Shown: one piece after another, positions 12,306 to 23,661 of the stretch
How positions within the stretch are numbered: position 1 is the first letter of the stretch
Layout: each line of letters starts with the position of its first letter
The notes under the pieces: generated by a model
What the model saw: the letters and a program-made list of their open reading frames with translations, nothing else
Told to the model about the DNA's origin: nothing
Databases searched by the model: none
Made by a program: the position numbers and the translations under genes
Assembly (NCBI RefSeq): GCF_023159225.1
Contig: NC_063181.1
Coordinates: forward strand, 10,003,606 to 10,067,605
DNA length: 64,000 nt
Source of the DNA: Perognathus longimembris pacificus
Lineage: Eukaryota; Chordata; Mammalia; Rodentia; Heteromyidae
Reading direction: 5' to 3'

Positions 12306-12510
12306 GTGGGCCCAAGATTCTTGACCCCGATGACTGTCTTAATCAGATCTTCTGGACATTCCAAAGCTGCAACTGCAGCTGAAAGCAGAGGGTAGAAATG
12401 AAAAGATACTAAGAAAAAGCAAGAGAAGACATAATGACAGGAAGGAAAGCACAGACCAATCAGGTTCTATCTCCTTTCAGTAGCTACAACTGCTGTTACC
12501 CTCTGGCTTG

Positions 12511-12566
<56 letters not shown>
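12511..12566 (+). repeat. GT microsatellite, about 56 bases
   Basis: Uninterrupted (GT)n at the 3' tail of the following minus-strand SINE. Confidence 0.95.
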
Positions 12567-12567
<1 letters not shown>

Positions 12568-12568
<1 letters not shown>

Positions 12569-12803
12569 AGGGGCTTGAACTCAGTTTGAACTGGGTGCTG
12601 CCCCTTAGCTTTGTCTCTCAAAGCTGTTGCTCTACCACTTGATTCACTGCTCCACTTCCATTTTTGTTGTTGTTGTTGTTTTAAGTGGCTGATTGGTGAT
12701 CAAAGTCTCCAGACTTTCTTGCTCAAGCTGGCTTCAAAGTGCGATCCACAGATCACAGCCTCTTCAGTAGCTAGGGTTATAGGTGTGAGCAGCTGACATC
12801 CAG
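12568..12803 (-). mobile_element. Composite B1/Geo SINE
   Basis: It starts caggggcttgaactcagttt on +, has a GTT expansion in the linker, and ends taggtgtgagcagctgacat. Confidence 0.8.
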
Positions 12804-13547
12804 CCTTACTTGGAAATAATCACAGTATAGGAGCTGTCACCTGTCCTTATAATAAACTCCTGGGAATTAAGATAACCTGAGCATGTTTCTAGTTCTTTAA
12901 AACTTATCTTTAACAGAAACCAAAACAAAAAGCGGTTGTTACAGACTAGAATCTTGGACCAAATCCCAAAAGATGAAACAGGATATGAATGAATGGCAAA
13001 TCAATTCATTTCCAGGAAGACATTATACTGGTCTGACTGGACAATGGATGGTACGGGTATTAGCGGACTCCAGAATACCAGGAGTCGGCATACAGTACTT
13101 TTAGGGTAAAGCAACTGGGCTATAACTTCCCTCCACAACAGTTTAGGGAGGGAGAAAGAGCAGAGAACGGCTGCTCTCTGTCCTGAGCAAATGATTGGAC
13201 AACTGTGACCTCTTTAGAGGCCCAGAGCTTCTGGACATCTTCATAAGGCAGCATGTGGCAGCCGTGTACCAAGGGGGATGAGTGGGGGCCCAAGTCAGGT
13301 GCTTCACTGGATGTGATCAGCAGATGGCCATGTGCACCCTAAGGTGTCACACTGGCCCCCCCTTATTTCTTGAAGCTTTACTCTCATTAATACTATTTCA
13401 TTTGTTCAATGATTGTATGCCCTGATGGATTATTTCCTGAAGTTACACGAAGGACAGATCTGTCTTATTTGTTCTTAAGATGCTCGGTGCTGAGCAGAAT
13501 TGGTTCTCTTTTAGTCTCATTACTATTACTATTATTATGATTATTTT

Positions 13548-13764
13548 GTGCCAGTACTGGGGCTTGAACTCATAGCCTAAGACCTGTCCCTTAGCTTTCT
13601 TTTGCTCAAGGCTAGTGCTTTACTACTTGAGCCACAGCTCCACTTAGAGCTTTTTGGTTAGGTCATTGAAGATAAGAGCCAGCCCCGCTGGTTTTAAACC
13701 ACAATCCTCAGATCTCAGCCTCCTGAGTAGCAAGGATTAGAGGCATGAGCCACCAGCACTTGGC
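13548..13764 (-). mobile_element. Composite B1/Geo SINE
   Basis: Well-kept copy on the minus strand (agtactggggcttgaactca; aggcatgagccaccagcact on +). Confidence 0.85.
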
Positions 13765-13899
13765 TCAAAGCTGCTTCTCTTGAGATATTTGTTGAATTGT
13801 TTAGAGAAAAATAAAAAGAATCATGATGAAATAAAATGGGAGCATTGCATTTGAAAAGGGAAAAATTCATGGACAATAGATTATAGATTTCAGATATCA

Positions 13900-14420
13900 C
13901 CAAGACTTTCAGATAGATGAGGCGTAGGTTTATTAGGGTTGCTGCAGTGGGTACAGTTAACATTATCTGGTAGGCTGAGAGGGCCAGACCTGTAGCAGGG
14001 CCCTGACCCCATCGAGGTAGACCCATCCTTTACATCAGAACCTTCCTGACATCATTGCTAAGCTCCATCACCAACCTTTAATGAACTCCTGAGTGATGAG
14101 ACTGCTTTATTGGAAGCGAGTTTTTGTTCTCGCTTCTTCAAAACTCCCCAACATTTACAGATGTTAAAATTAGAACAGTCTGTCTTGGAACACAGTGAGT
14201 TCTTTGTTAATACAGATCTGCAAGCAGAGTTCAATAACCACCTGTGGTGTGAGCTGTGGTGAGAATTCTTGCTGGGGCGAGACTGTTGGTCAGGATGACA
14301 TTTCGATCTATCAAATTCTAACTTTAGTCTGTGTGCTTCAATTTGGGTGTTAAGAATGTGAGTTCCAGAAAGAAGTGGTCTCTGCTTTATTCTGTGGCTT
14401 GTAAGGTTATGTGACTTCAT
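13900..14420 (-). repeat. Possible LTR-like fragment
   Basis: Read on the minus strand, it has ccaataaagcagtctcatca, an AATAAA just after a hairpin-forming stretch (14113-14136), as in the R/U5 part of some LTRs. No primer site or internal retroviral sequence is seen next to it, and the family is not recognised. Unique sequence is a fair alternative. Confidence 0.25.
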
Positions 14421-14502
14421 CTCATTAGAACCTCAATTTTCTCATCTTGCTCAGTGAGCATAACAGCACCTGCCCTTCCTGAGTTAAAAGGAAGCCCATG
14501 AC

Positions 14503-14750
14503 ACCGGGTATTGGTGGCACACGCCTATAATTCTAGCTTCTCAGGAGCCTGAGATCTCAGAATCACAGTTCAAAGCCAGCCTAGGTAGGAAAGTCCATGA
14601 AACTCTTATCTCCCATTCACCATCACAAAGCCAGAAGTGAAGCTGTGGCTTAAGTGGCAGAGTGCCAGCCTCGTGTGGAAAAGCTAAGGGACAGAGTGCT
14701 AGCCCCAAGTTCAGGTCCCAGTACTGGCAAAAAAATAAATAAAAAAAATG
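14503..14750 (+). mobile_element. Composite B1/Geo SINE
   Basis: Complete copy from ggtattggtggcacacgcct to gtcccagtactggc with an A-rich tail aaaaaaataaataaaaaaaa. Confidence 0.88.
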
Positions 14751-15309
14751 GCAATAATCATATGAGAATGTCTGGTCTATGAATTTGCAGTGTGTTCCAA
14801 AAATGATTAAGTCTCTGCTCCTGAGGGGGGAGAGGAAATCTCCAAGGACACATTTCAGGATAGCCGCGTTGATATTCTAGGGGTCTGAAACAAGAGTATT
14901 TCTCCTCAGACCGAGAAACCTCTCAGAGATAATTTGTGTCTCTCTCTTTCCCTGCTCAGTGATAATAGGACTGTTAACTTGTTTTTTTCCCCCAGTGGTG
15001 GTGATTTTGCTTGCTGCATAAATGTCAAGTTCCACTTGACTAGAAGTTAATATATAATGTCTCTTCTCTTTCCTCATGAGTACAATCCCGTTAAATTATC
15101 CCTTTATGTGCACATTGATTTTTTTTTGCTTTTCCGTTTTAAGTCCTAAAATAGCATATTTCCCCCTAACTGCTTTACTGCTTTCAAGGCAATGAAGATG
15201 GTGCCAGGCATTGTGGGAGTTTAATGCAAATCATATTGAAGTTGGCTGTGCTTCAAGATAACAAGAGTACTGCCATGGCATTTATCAAGGACAGTCTGAC
15301 AGTCCCAGG

Positions 15310-15480
15310 GGTCTAAATTACCTCACATTTACAGCAGTTCATTCAGTCTCCTGTCACCCTTGTACAAGCCAAATGGAAAGAAGAGATGCCATTTATGATC
15401 CCCATTTTATTGAGAGGAAAGCCTAAGACAGAAAACAATTAAGTGCCTTTACAAAGCTAACTCACCCAATCAGAGGTGCC
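15310..15480 (+). mobile_element. Probable MIR relic
   Basis: The run ccccattttattgagaggaa followed by a-rich sequence and taactcacccaatcagaggt matches the pattern of an ancient MIR (fraction of bases preserved is low). Confidence 0.5.
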
Positions 15481-15854
15481 GCTGAGTTTCCTGTTGGCAA
15501 ATTTGCTACTGAATCTGCAGAGGGTACTAGAAGATTCTGCCTTTCTCATAGGTCAGTTCTGCCCCACCAGGGACCAGTATAAGTCAGACATGAAGAGGAG
15601 GCCCAGAATAAAAATGATACATCTAGCAGGCATACAGTCTTACGGCTCACCTCATGTGATCTGGGAGGCAGCAGGGAGCTGCCTAAAATGGAGCTGGGGG
15701 TGCTCTCTCCATTACACAGGTTAAGTCAGCTAAAGTCAAATCATTTATTCATAGCTCATGAATGTCAGAGCTATCCATGAACTCTGGCCTGCTGACAACA
15801 TGGGGAGAATTACATCTTGCCCACAGATGAATCAAGAATTTACTCTTGATAATA

Positions 15855-16093
15855 GGATTATAATCCTAGCTACTCAGGAGGCTGAGATATGAGGACCAAG
15901 GTTCAAAGCCAGCCCTGGCTGGAAAGTCCGTGAGACGCTTATCTCCAATTAACCACCAGAAAAAAACAGAAGTGGCGCTGTAGTTCCAAGTGGTAGAGTG
16001 CTAGCCTTGAGTGGAAAAAGCTCAGGGACAGCACTCAGGCCCTGAGTTCAAGCCCCTCAACCAACAACAATAAAAATTTTAAAAACAACAACA
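15855..16093 (+). mobile_element. Composite B1/Geo SINE
   Basis: It has aatcctagctactcaggagg, cttatctccaattaaccacc, and aagtggtagagtgctagcct, close to the family pattern. Confidence 0.88.
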
Positions 16094-16180
16094 GGATTAA
16101 TCATCAGAGTTACAACTCTCTCAATAACAGGAAGATACTTAGAAAGTCTCCTTTGGGCTTCTCAGAATAATTTCTTAGAC

Positions 16181-16415
16181 AGGCACCAGTAGCTCCTATC
16201 TGTAAATCCTAACAACTTGGGATGCTGAAGTGTGAGAATCACTGCTGAAAGTTAGCCAGAGGCAGAAAAGTCCACAACACACTTATTTCTAATTAACCAG
16301 CAAAATTCCAGACTGGAAGCATGGTTCAAGTAGTAGAGTACCAGCTGTGGGGGAAGAAAAAAAAGTCAAAATGAGATCACCAGGCCCTCAGTTTAAACAT
16401 TAGTACCAGCAAAGA
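16181..16415 (+). mobile_element. Composite B1/Geo SINE, diverged
   Basis: Same layout with many changes (tctgtaaatcctaacaactt; ttcaagtagtagagtaccag). Confidence 0.75.
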
Positions 16416-16419
16416 TTAT

Positions 16420-18110
16420 GGTGAGGAAAAACAGAAATAATACCAAAGCAGCCAACCCTATCTGCTATTTATCCTCTGTAAAAGGCTGACTACATTATTA
16501 ATAACAGGTCCCTTCACGCCTTTCCGCCATCACTTTACTCTGAGAACTCCAAGGAAGCTGTGGGTATCTGTCTCTAGCTTTTAAAAACCTGCTAGAGACC
16601 TCCCAAAGCCCAAAGGGAAGGAGGCTTTCCCAGGAATTGCACAAGAGCCCCCCTGGTTTTGTGTTTTTTTTTGGGGGGGGGGCGATCTCCACCCCTTTCC
16701 ACTTCAATGGAGAGTCAAGGGCTTGCTGCAACACCTCTTCATTTCCACCACCTTTAGCCCGCCAGCCCACTCCTCCTGCCTTCCCAGCAGACAGCCTCTC
16801 CCTCCACCAGGGGCGAGCCAGTCAAATGCAGGTCTTGGGGGAGGGCCTCAGCGATGCTCCCCCCGCCCCCCCCCCCAGCCCCGCAGCCTTGGAAAGGTGG
16901 CCGCAGGGAATCTCTGCCCGCTACAAGTTGAAACAGGACTCCCCGCCTCCCCTCACAGCAGCCCAGCTTTAAATAGGATTAAGGAGAGAGAACATTCTAA
17001 ACACTGCTCTGAGAGGTTCCAGAACAGGCAGCCGGCTACTTCCTCTCAAGCTGCCATGTTGGACTGATTCCCCCTGGCTGCTTCCAGACCCCTAACTTCC
17101 AGCTAGGGCTTTGGCACTTCACCTTCCAGCTCTGTTGGAAATCTAACCTTGAGATTGCAATAGCAAGATGAAGTCCCATTGTCTTCCCAGATACCTCCTT
17201 GGAAGGCTGGAAAGTGTACTCTGGCCTTATTCATTTATGTATGGCCTTTGATAACATTCCTAGGCCTTGGGAGGGGGGTGGGTGAAGCTAGGAAGCATTA
17301 AGCTATCACCCCTCCCTTCTCCCCATGAGGAATTCACCCCACCTCACTGGGAAAGCAATCACTGGTCTTTGAGCATTGTGGTAGATGTGGACTTTAGCCC
17401 ACAGTGTGTCTTTCCTGTATCCAACCCTGTGGAGTTCTGCTTTTTTACAGGCACTAAAGAGGACAAGAAATTGAGTAACTGGAAGCTAGACTCCTAGCCA
17501 AGGTCATGGCTACTGCTACAGGTTAGTAGAAAAGCAGGTCTCTGCAGCTTGCAGATGGCTGATAAGCTGATAAACCCAAAGCTGCCAGACAAGAAAGTGG
17601 GGGGCAGGGGCTACACAAGAATAAGGAAGAAAGGATGAGACTCAAACACATGGGTACCACAACCTTACAAGACATATCAGGAGGCCCATCCCACCAATCA
17701 CAAAGCCATGTCCAGTTCTCACCTGCTAACCCAAGGCTCAGCTTTGTGACAAGGAAGATGCCCCCCAAGATAGCGGAGATGGGCTGGGAAGGGCCTTACT
17801 TATGCCCATGGCTTTCTTGAATTATTCTTTTGCCAGATGCAATGACTGCCCTCAACCCTCTGGTAACTTACTCCCTACGTTGCCAGAAAGTTGGGGATTA
17901 AGTTCTACTCTGTACAGAGTAGAACTGCATCCATGCCTCCCATCTGGGTCTACAAGACTGGAAAGAAATGCACTTGTACCCACTTCATCATGTTGGATGC
18001 GCTTCAACCCAAATCACGAGCCCATTCCTAAAGGGCGGAAATAGAAAATAAAGGATCCAGGTTTCTAACTGGTGTGCAGGTAGCAAAGGACAATCTAAAA
18101 AGGAGCTTTC
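16420..18110. other. Unique, SINE-free stretch, possible regulatory DNA
   Basis: This is 1.7 kb without a retroposon in a SINE-rich zone. It holds G and C runs (16670-16682, 16861-16875), cagctttaaataggattaag near 16963, and a YY1-like gctgccatgttgg near 17050. No conserved ORF is recognised. Confidence 0.35.
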
Positions 18111-18207
18111 TAGCCCAGTGTGGCGGCATCCCACTGCTCTGGAGCAAGAGGATCATGAGCTTGAGACCAGCTTGGGCTACAGAGTGAGACAACTTAAACA
18201 TACGCAC

Positions 18208-18248
<41 letters not shown>

Positions 18249-18250
18249 GC
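18111..18250 (+). mobile_element. B1 monomer SINE with CA-repeat tail
   Basis: A B1-like body (gagcttgagaccagcttggg) ends in a CA microsatellite at 18208-18246 and a short CGCG. Confidence 0.75.
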
Positions 18251-18494
18251 GGAGAAGTGGGTGAACAGTTTCTATCGATTCAGCACTGTTCTGTAGCTTC
18301 ATGGTAGTTACACATTTGAGCTCCACAGCAACACTGTAAGATAGAGATGGGTGCCAGGAATTCATTCCAGGACCCTCCAAGAATATCAGACTTCACAGAT
18401 GCTCACCTCCCTCAGAGAAGATGGCAAAGAATTTACATATAACTCATCCTCCTGTATACATTGAATTTCTGGATTACTTTGTGTGCATGTATGT

Positions 18495-18716
18495 GCCCTG
18501 ATACTGGGGCTTGAACTCAAAGCCTAGCACTGTCTCTTACCTTTTTCACTCAAGGCTATTTCTCTACCACTTGACCCACAGCTCCACATCCAGATTTGGG
18601 GTGCTTAGTTGGAGATGAATCTCACAGACTTTCCTGCTCAGGCTGGCTTTAAACACAAGTCCTCAGATCTCAGCTTCATGAGAAGCCAGGATTACTGACA
18701 TAAACCACTGGTACTT
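18495..18716 (-). mobile_element. Composite B1/Geo SINE inside the MER2-like relic
   Basis: On + it begins tgatactggggcttgaactc and ends taaaccactggtacttgc. Confidence 0.85.
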
Positions 18717-18732
18717 GCTTTCTTTCTAGTTT

Positions 18733-18836
18733 GTTTGTTTGTCTGTCATGGGGCTTGAACTCTGAGCCTGGGTGCTGTCCCTGAGCTCTTCAGCTCAAGG
18801 CAAGTGCTCTACCACTTGAGCCACAGCGCCACTTCC
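18733..18836 (-). mobile_element. Geo monomer SINE with 12-base target duplication
   Basis: A lone Geo-type monomer (ggggcttgaactctgagcc on +) is flanked by exact copies of TCTTTCTAGTTT at 18721-18732 and 18837-18848. The duplication shows that the single monomer, with no B1 or ID head, integrated as a unit or as a 5'-truncated copy. Confidence 0.8.
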
Positions 18837-19036
18837 TCTTTCTAGTTTATATAACACCTAATACAATGTAAATATAATTTTAAAAATACATATCTGTACA
18901 AATGGCACATATGTATATGTATGTATATATATACATATATATGTATATACACACACATTAGGTTTTAGTGTTTTCAATCCACAGTTGGTTGCCTCTGAGG
19001 ATCTGTAACCTGCAGATACAGAGAGCTGATTGTACA

Positions 19037-20715
19037 TTTACTAAAAAACTTCAAACTAATGCGCCTTCATAAATCTGTCTCCATGGAACCCTGACGGCCA
19101 AATGGGTCACCTTTAACCAAGAGCTTCTTTGGGATGAACTACTCAGCCTCACTACCACAACTACCACTCCCTGACTCTTGGTTCCTGGGAACAAGGCTGG
19201 AAATGACCTCAGAGATTCCCTGACACCAGGTCCTCAACTCAGCCCCCACCCCCCGATACATCTCCCCAATTTTCAGAGGTGGTCATACCGAGTCCATTCT
19301 TATAGACAACAATCAGGGTGGGAACACAAGCAAAGTATCTACTCCCTAATTACAAAGAAGTTGATATCCAGAGTAAAGAGAATACAGTTAACCCCAGAAG
19401 ACAAGACAGATGCATGGAGGAAGTGGTGAGCTCACTTAGAAAGCTAGGTAGGCTGGCAAGAGCACAAGACCAGGGAAGTTTTCCCCATCTCCAAACAGCC
19501 AGCCTCAGATCCCATAATCCTTTAAGAACAGCATCAGCCTCAACGGGCACTCCTGGGGAATCGACCTGAGATGTGACTGAGTAAGTGAGCAAATTAAATT
19601 GTAGCACACAGGGTCTCAAAAAGCTCCCCACCCCCCCGAGGGAATGAATGTGCCAACATTCCCTATAGGGGAACTAAACGATTTTCCAGACGCCATGGTC
19701 TCATATGCTCTATTTGTTTAAATGAGTTTAGGGCTATGAGTAAATGCAAGCGTGACAGGTCTCATTTGCAAAAGGCCTCCCTCAGAATTGACAAGGATGG
19801 TGCCAACTTCTTTGTCTGCATGCCATTCCTCAGCCCTGGGGAGAAATTAGCACTAAGTCAATTAGTCCATTAGCCACTGAGCTCAGGAAGAGGCTGTCAT
19901 TGGGGATGTAGAAAATAAGAGGTGGTCTTTGCCCTCATTTATTCATTATGTGTTCCCAGAGTGCCTGTCATGCGTCGAGCTTTAAGCGCAGCACTTATAA
20001 TCTAGTAGGAAGGTAAGATTCACTCACCATAGTGTACAGCTTACCATGTGTACAGTAAAGGAATGATCAGGATAGGATATGCTATTCCAGAAGGACTTCA
20101 ATGGAGTTGAGGGTAGGAGACACAGAAGAGAGATCAGTGCTTGAAGAGGGCCTAGAAAGACTGAGGAGATAGCTGGCGTCCTGGGGAAATAGAAGATGTT
20201 CAAGAACTGTGTTAAGCACTTGGAACTTTTGCACCTTATTCTTCCAGTGGTCCTAGGATACTATCATTTACACTGGGAGTCTCCAGCTTTAGAAAGATAG
20301 TCTGGAAGAGGAGAGAGGAAAGATCTTAGATGGACTTGAATTCCAATCCTTTATTTTCTCTGAGATAAGAATTGGGGCAAATAATTTAAATACTCTCTGA
20401 GTTGTCATTTCTTCCTTCAGAAGCTTGAGGTGATCATTTCTATGATTATTAAATCAGATATTGCAGGTAAGTGTGCAGCACTATGGTATAAAATCAGCAT
20501 GCAGCGACTGTTACTTTGCTGGAAGCTATCCCACTTTCTGGAAGATAAAAGGGAGATATACAGGTATAGTATATCCTAATCTCTAATCTACTTCGGAAAC
20601 AGTTGGATAAAACTAATCAGAGTAATTGCATTGGGTTTGGCCAATAACTGTAGTTGTCTGGCTGAGTGGTTCGGTATGAGTCCTTCCAGGAAAAGTTTCC
20701 TTGATCATAAGAAAG
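19037..20715. other. Unassigned sequence
   Basis: A weak trace of an old mammalian repeat is seen near 19935-20010; otherwise nothing gene-like. Confidence 0.45.
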
Positions 20716-20717
20716 AG

Positions 20718-20872
20718 ATGAAGGTGTGGTAGAGCACTTGCCCATGAGCAAAAGCATCTGGTATAGAGTTGGAGTGCTGGTCTCAGGCCAAAGAGAGAGG
20801 GGGGAGGGAGGGAGGGAAAGAAGGAGGGAAAGAGGGAGGAAGGGAGGCAGGGAGGCAGGGAGGGAGGGAAGA
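20718..20872 (+). mobile_element. Geo-like fragment with GGGA tail repeat
   Basis: A degenerate Geo piece (gtggtagagcacttgcccat) is followed by a GGGA/GGAA repeat at about 20796-20872. Confidence 0.55.
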
Positions 20873-21584
20873 AAAAGACTCTTCTTCTGTCCACCAAAGG
20901 TTCTGAAAATGACAACTTGATTGATAGTTCCAACCCAGCATCCTGAAGAAATAGAAGCTGAGAGGCAAAGACCTGAATCCTGATGACACTGTGAAACCAA
21001 GTTACAGACTAACTTGGGAGCTGATCTCGGAAGTTATTAACTCTAGAGATCTTTTTTATATTGTTTAAGCCAGCTTGAGTCAGCCTTTTCTATTCTTGTA
21101 AGGTGGAAAGACCTCTATGATTCCCAAGTTCAGATAAGCTTGTCAAAATCACAACAGAGATACACTTCAGAACAGTGACCTTTCTGAAATTGCATGGGGG
21201 ATCACAAATAGCTTGTCACATCCTATAGGAAAGGGGGATGGAGAGGCAACCCAGAATACTTCCTTCTCCATTCTCTAGAGTCTGGTTCAATTCTGCATTT
21301 ACACTGAAGGGCTTGCTCCAGGATGATCACAGGAGTCTTAACAGCCAGGAGCTGACAAAACACATTAGTGCCATTTGAACCCTGGAACTGCATTAGCCAG
21401 GATGGCTGTTTCTCTGGTCTCCACTGAGGGGAAGGCTGCTTACTTGTGGCTAGAATTCCCTCTCTCAAACTACATGTAGGCATTGCACTAACTATACAGT
21501 TTGTGAGGCCAGTGTGGGGCCTGTGTTGTTAAACCACGAGGTCTAGCTCTGATGAAACTAGGTCAATTTGTGTGCATGTGTTAG

Positions 21585-22114
21585 AGTGTGGAACTAAAGA
21601 TTAAATGTAAGGCCTTAAGTACTTTGCTGCTTGAGCTATGCTCCCAGTCCTTTTTCCTTTTAATTTGTTTTTTCACATAGAGGCTCATGCTTTTGCCATG
21701 GCCAGAATTAGACTGATATCCTCCTATCTCCACAATCTCATTTGGGCCATAAACATGTACAACTATACCTAGCTTGTTGTTTTTTTTGTACTGAGGTTTT
21801 AACTCAGAGCTTTGCACTTGCCAGGCTGGTTCTCTGCCACTTGATCCATGCTTCTAGCTCTGTTTTAGTTTGGTTTCCCTTGTGGTGTTTGAGGTAGGGT
21901 CTCACTAACTTTTCTAATGGTGCTGGCTTTGTACTACAGTCTTTCTTCTGTTCTCAGCCTCTGGAGTGACTAGGGTAGATTACAGAGGTAAGCCACAGAC
22001 TGGCTTCGGCTTGTTTTGGAGATAGGATCTCAATAACTTTTGCCTAGGCTGGCCTTGAGCTGCAGTCTCTTTTCCTGAGTAGCTAGGATTATAGGCTTGT
22101 GCCACTATGTCAGC
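21585..22114 (-). mobile_element. Cluster of old B1 and ID SINEs
   Basis: Three degraded units follow each other on the minus strand. Recognisable pieces on + are tgcttgagctatgctcccag, gtactgaggttttaactcag, and ctaggattataggcttgtgc. Confidence 0.6.
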
Positions 22115-22714
22115 CTCCTGAGTCCATTTCTTATCTTGTTTTTGAACACAGTTTCCCTTCACTGAAAGAGTGAGGGGACAAATATAAGGAGCGGCTGAGA
22201 GGACAAGGCTCCTGAGTAGATAGATGGGAATTCTGATGTCAACGAGTACTCCCAGGACAGCCAAGAGTATTTGTTCTGCTACAGCTTCTCTGGTCTCCCT
22301 AACCTGAATTCAGGTTAAGTTCCAGATAAAAATGAGAGTGACGATAAAGAGGATGATTAGCAATTGTTCAAAATCATGCTACACTTCCTAGGAAAGAGGA
22401 AATAACACTTGTATTTTATCTTGTTTATCAACCAGTGGGGGAAGGGAAGGGATGTTTTCCCAATTTATTGAAGAGATAAGAGGTGCTCCATGGACTTAGA
22501 GCTAAGCAATGTGAATGGGCCAGGTATGGGTGACAGACACATCCTCTAAGGCCATTGGGCCATAGCTTGTTCTACAGGAAAACCAGCCCTCCTTGTCCTT
22601 TCTTTGCAGATGGAGTAACCGTCACTTGTTGATCCCTTCAACCTTATATGCCTAATCATATTTTCTCCTCTGCCCTTTGGAGATTTCTCAGCCCCACTTA
22701 AATGCAGTCAGCCT

Positions 22715-22830
22715 AGACTAGAAGCATGACTCCAAGTAGTAGAGTAGCTGCCTAGCAAGTTAAATTCTGGGTTCAAGCCACAGTGCTGCGAAACAAAACA
22801 AAAAAATAAGAAAAAAAAATCACAAATAAA
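22715..22830 (+). mobile_element. ID-type SINE
   Basis: tRNA-like body (gtagagtagctgcctagcaa; gggttcaagccacagtgctg) with an A-rich tail of about 45 bases. Confidence 0.65.
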
Positions 22831-22865
22831 AAATCAGTACAAATATACAAATGTATATATATCAG

Positions 22866-23074
22866 CTGTGGGGCTTGGACTCTGGGCCTGGGCACTGTTT
22901 CTCTTCAGCTCAAGGCTAGTGTTCTACTACTTGAGCCACAGTACCACTTCTGGTTTTCAGGAAGATAAGAGTCTCACAGACTTTTCTGCCCAAGCTGGCT
23001 TTGAACTACAATCCTCAGCTCTCAGCCCCCTGAGTAGCTAGGATTAAAGGCATGCGCCACCAGCACCCGGCTTG
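22866..23074 (-). mobile_element. Composite B1/Geo SINE
   Basis: Good copy on the minus strand, ending ggcatgcgccaccagcaccc on +. Confidence 0.87.
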
Positions 23075-23342
23075 GAATAAATTTTTAAAGGATGTGACAT
23101 ATTGCATTCATACCCACTTCAATTTTATGAATGCTTTGTAGCTTTTTAGCATTGTCATAAAACAGGAAAATATTTGATGGCAAACTGGGTCTCAAAAGGT
23201 TTGTGGAAACACTACTAGTGTGAAGACATGGGAATAGATGTGATTCTTCTCAAAGTGTGTTTTTCTCTCTGATATACCAGCTTGTGCCTTACAATCATAA
23301 TACCCATTCAAGTTTTCTACCTCTCAACAACCCTTCCACTTT

Positions 23343-23418
23343 GAGACAGAGTCTCCCTATATAGCTCCCACTTGCCTTGAATTCATAATCTCCATGCCTC
23401 TGCCTCCCAAATACTGAT
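23343..23418 (-). mobile_element. B1 fragment
   Basis: gagacagagtctccctatat and catgcctctgcctcccaaat on + are the reverse of a B1. Confidence 0.7.
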
Positions 23419-23439
23419 CATTAAAGTACTTTTTGAGGG

Positions 23440-23647
23440 GCTGGGGATATGGCCTAGTGGCAAGAGTGCTTGCCTTGTACACATGAGGCCCTGGGTTCAA
23501 TTCCCCAGTACCACATATACAGAAAACGGCCAGAAGGGGCGCTGTGGCTCAAGTGGCAGAGTGCTAGCCTTGAGCAAAAAGAAGCCAGGGACAGTGCTCA
23601 GGCCCTGAGTCCAAGCCCCATGACTGGCAAAAAAAAAAAAAAAAAAT
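23440..23647 (+). mobile_element. IDL-Geo dimeric SINE, intact, 14-base target duplication
   Basis: The left ID-like monomer (gctggggatatggcctagtg, from tRNA-Ala) runs to about 23525. The right Geo monomer (gcgctgtggctcaagtggca) follows and ends in about 20 A. Identical GTACTTTTTGAGGG copies flank it at 23426-23439 and 23648-23661. Perfect duplication and A tail indicate a recent insertion. Confidence 0.9.
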
Positions 23648-23661
23648 GTACTTTTTGAGGG

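Larger units (their letters stand above)
18330..19036. mobile_element. MER2/Tigger-type DNA transposon relic, interrupted
   Basis: The left part (tccaggaccctccaagaata; catcctcctgtatacattga) and right part (acctaatacaatgtaaatat; ttcaatccacagttggttgc) are colinear with a MER2-like Tigger element. Two SINEs lie between them. It has no coding capacity. Confidence 0.65.
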
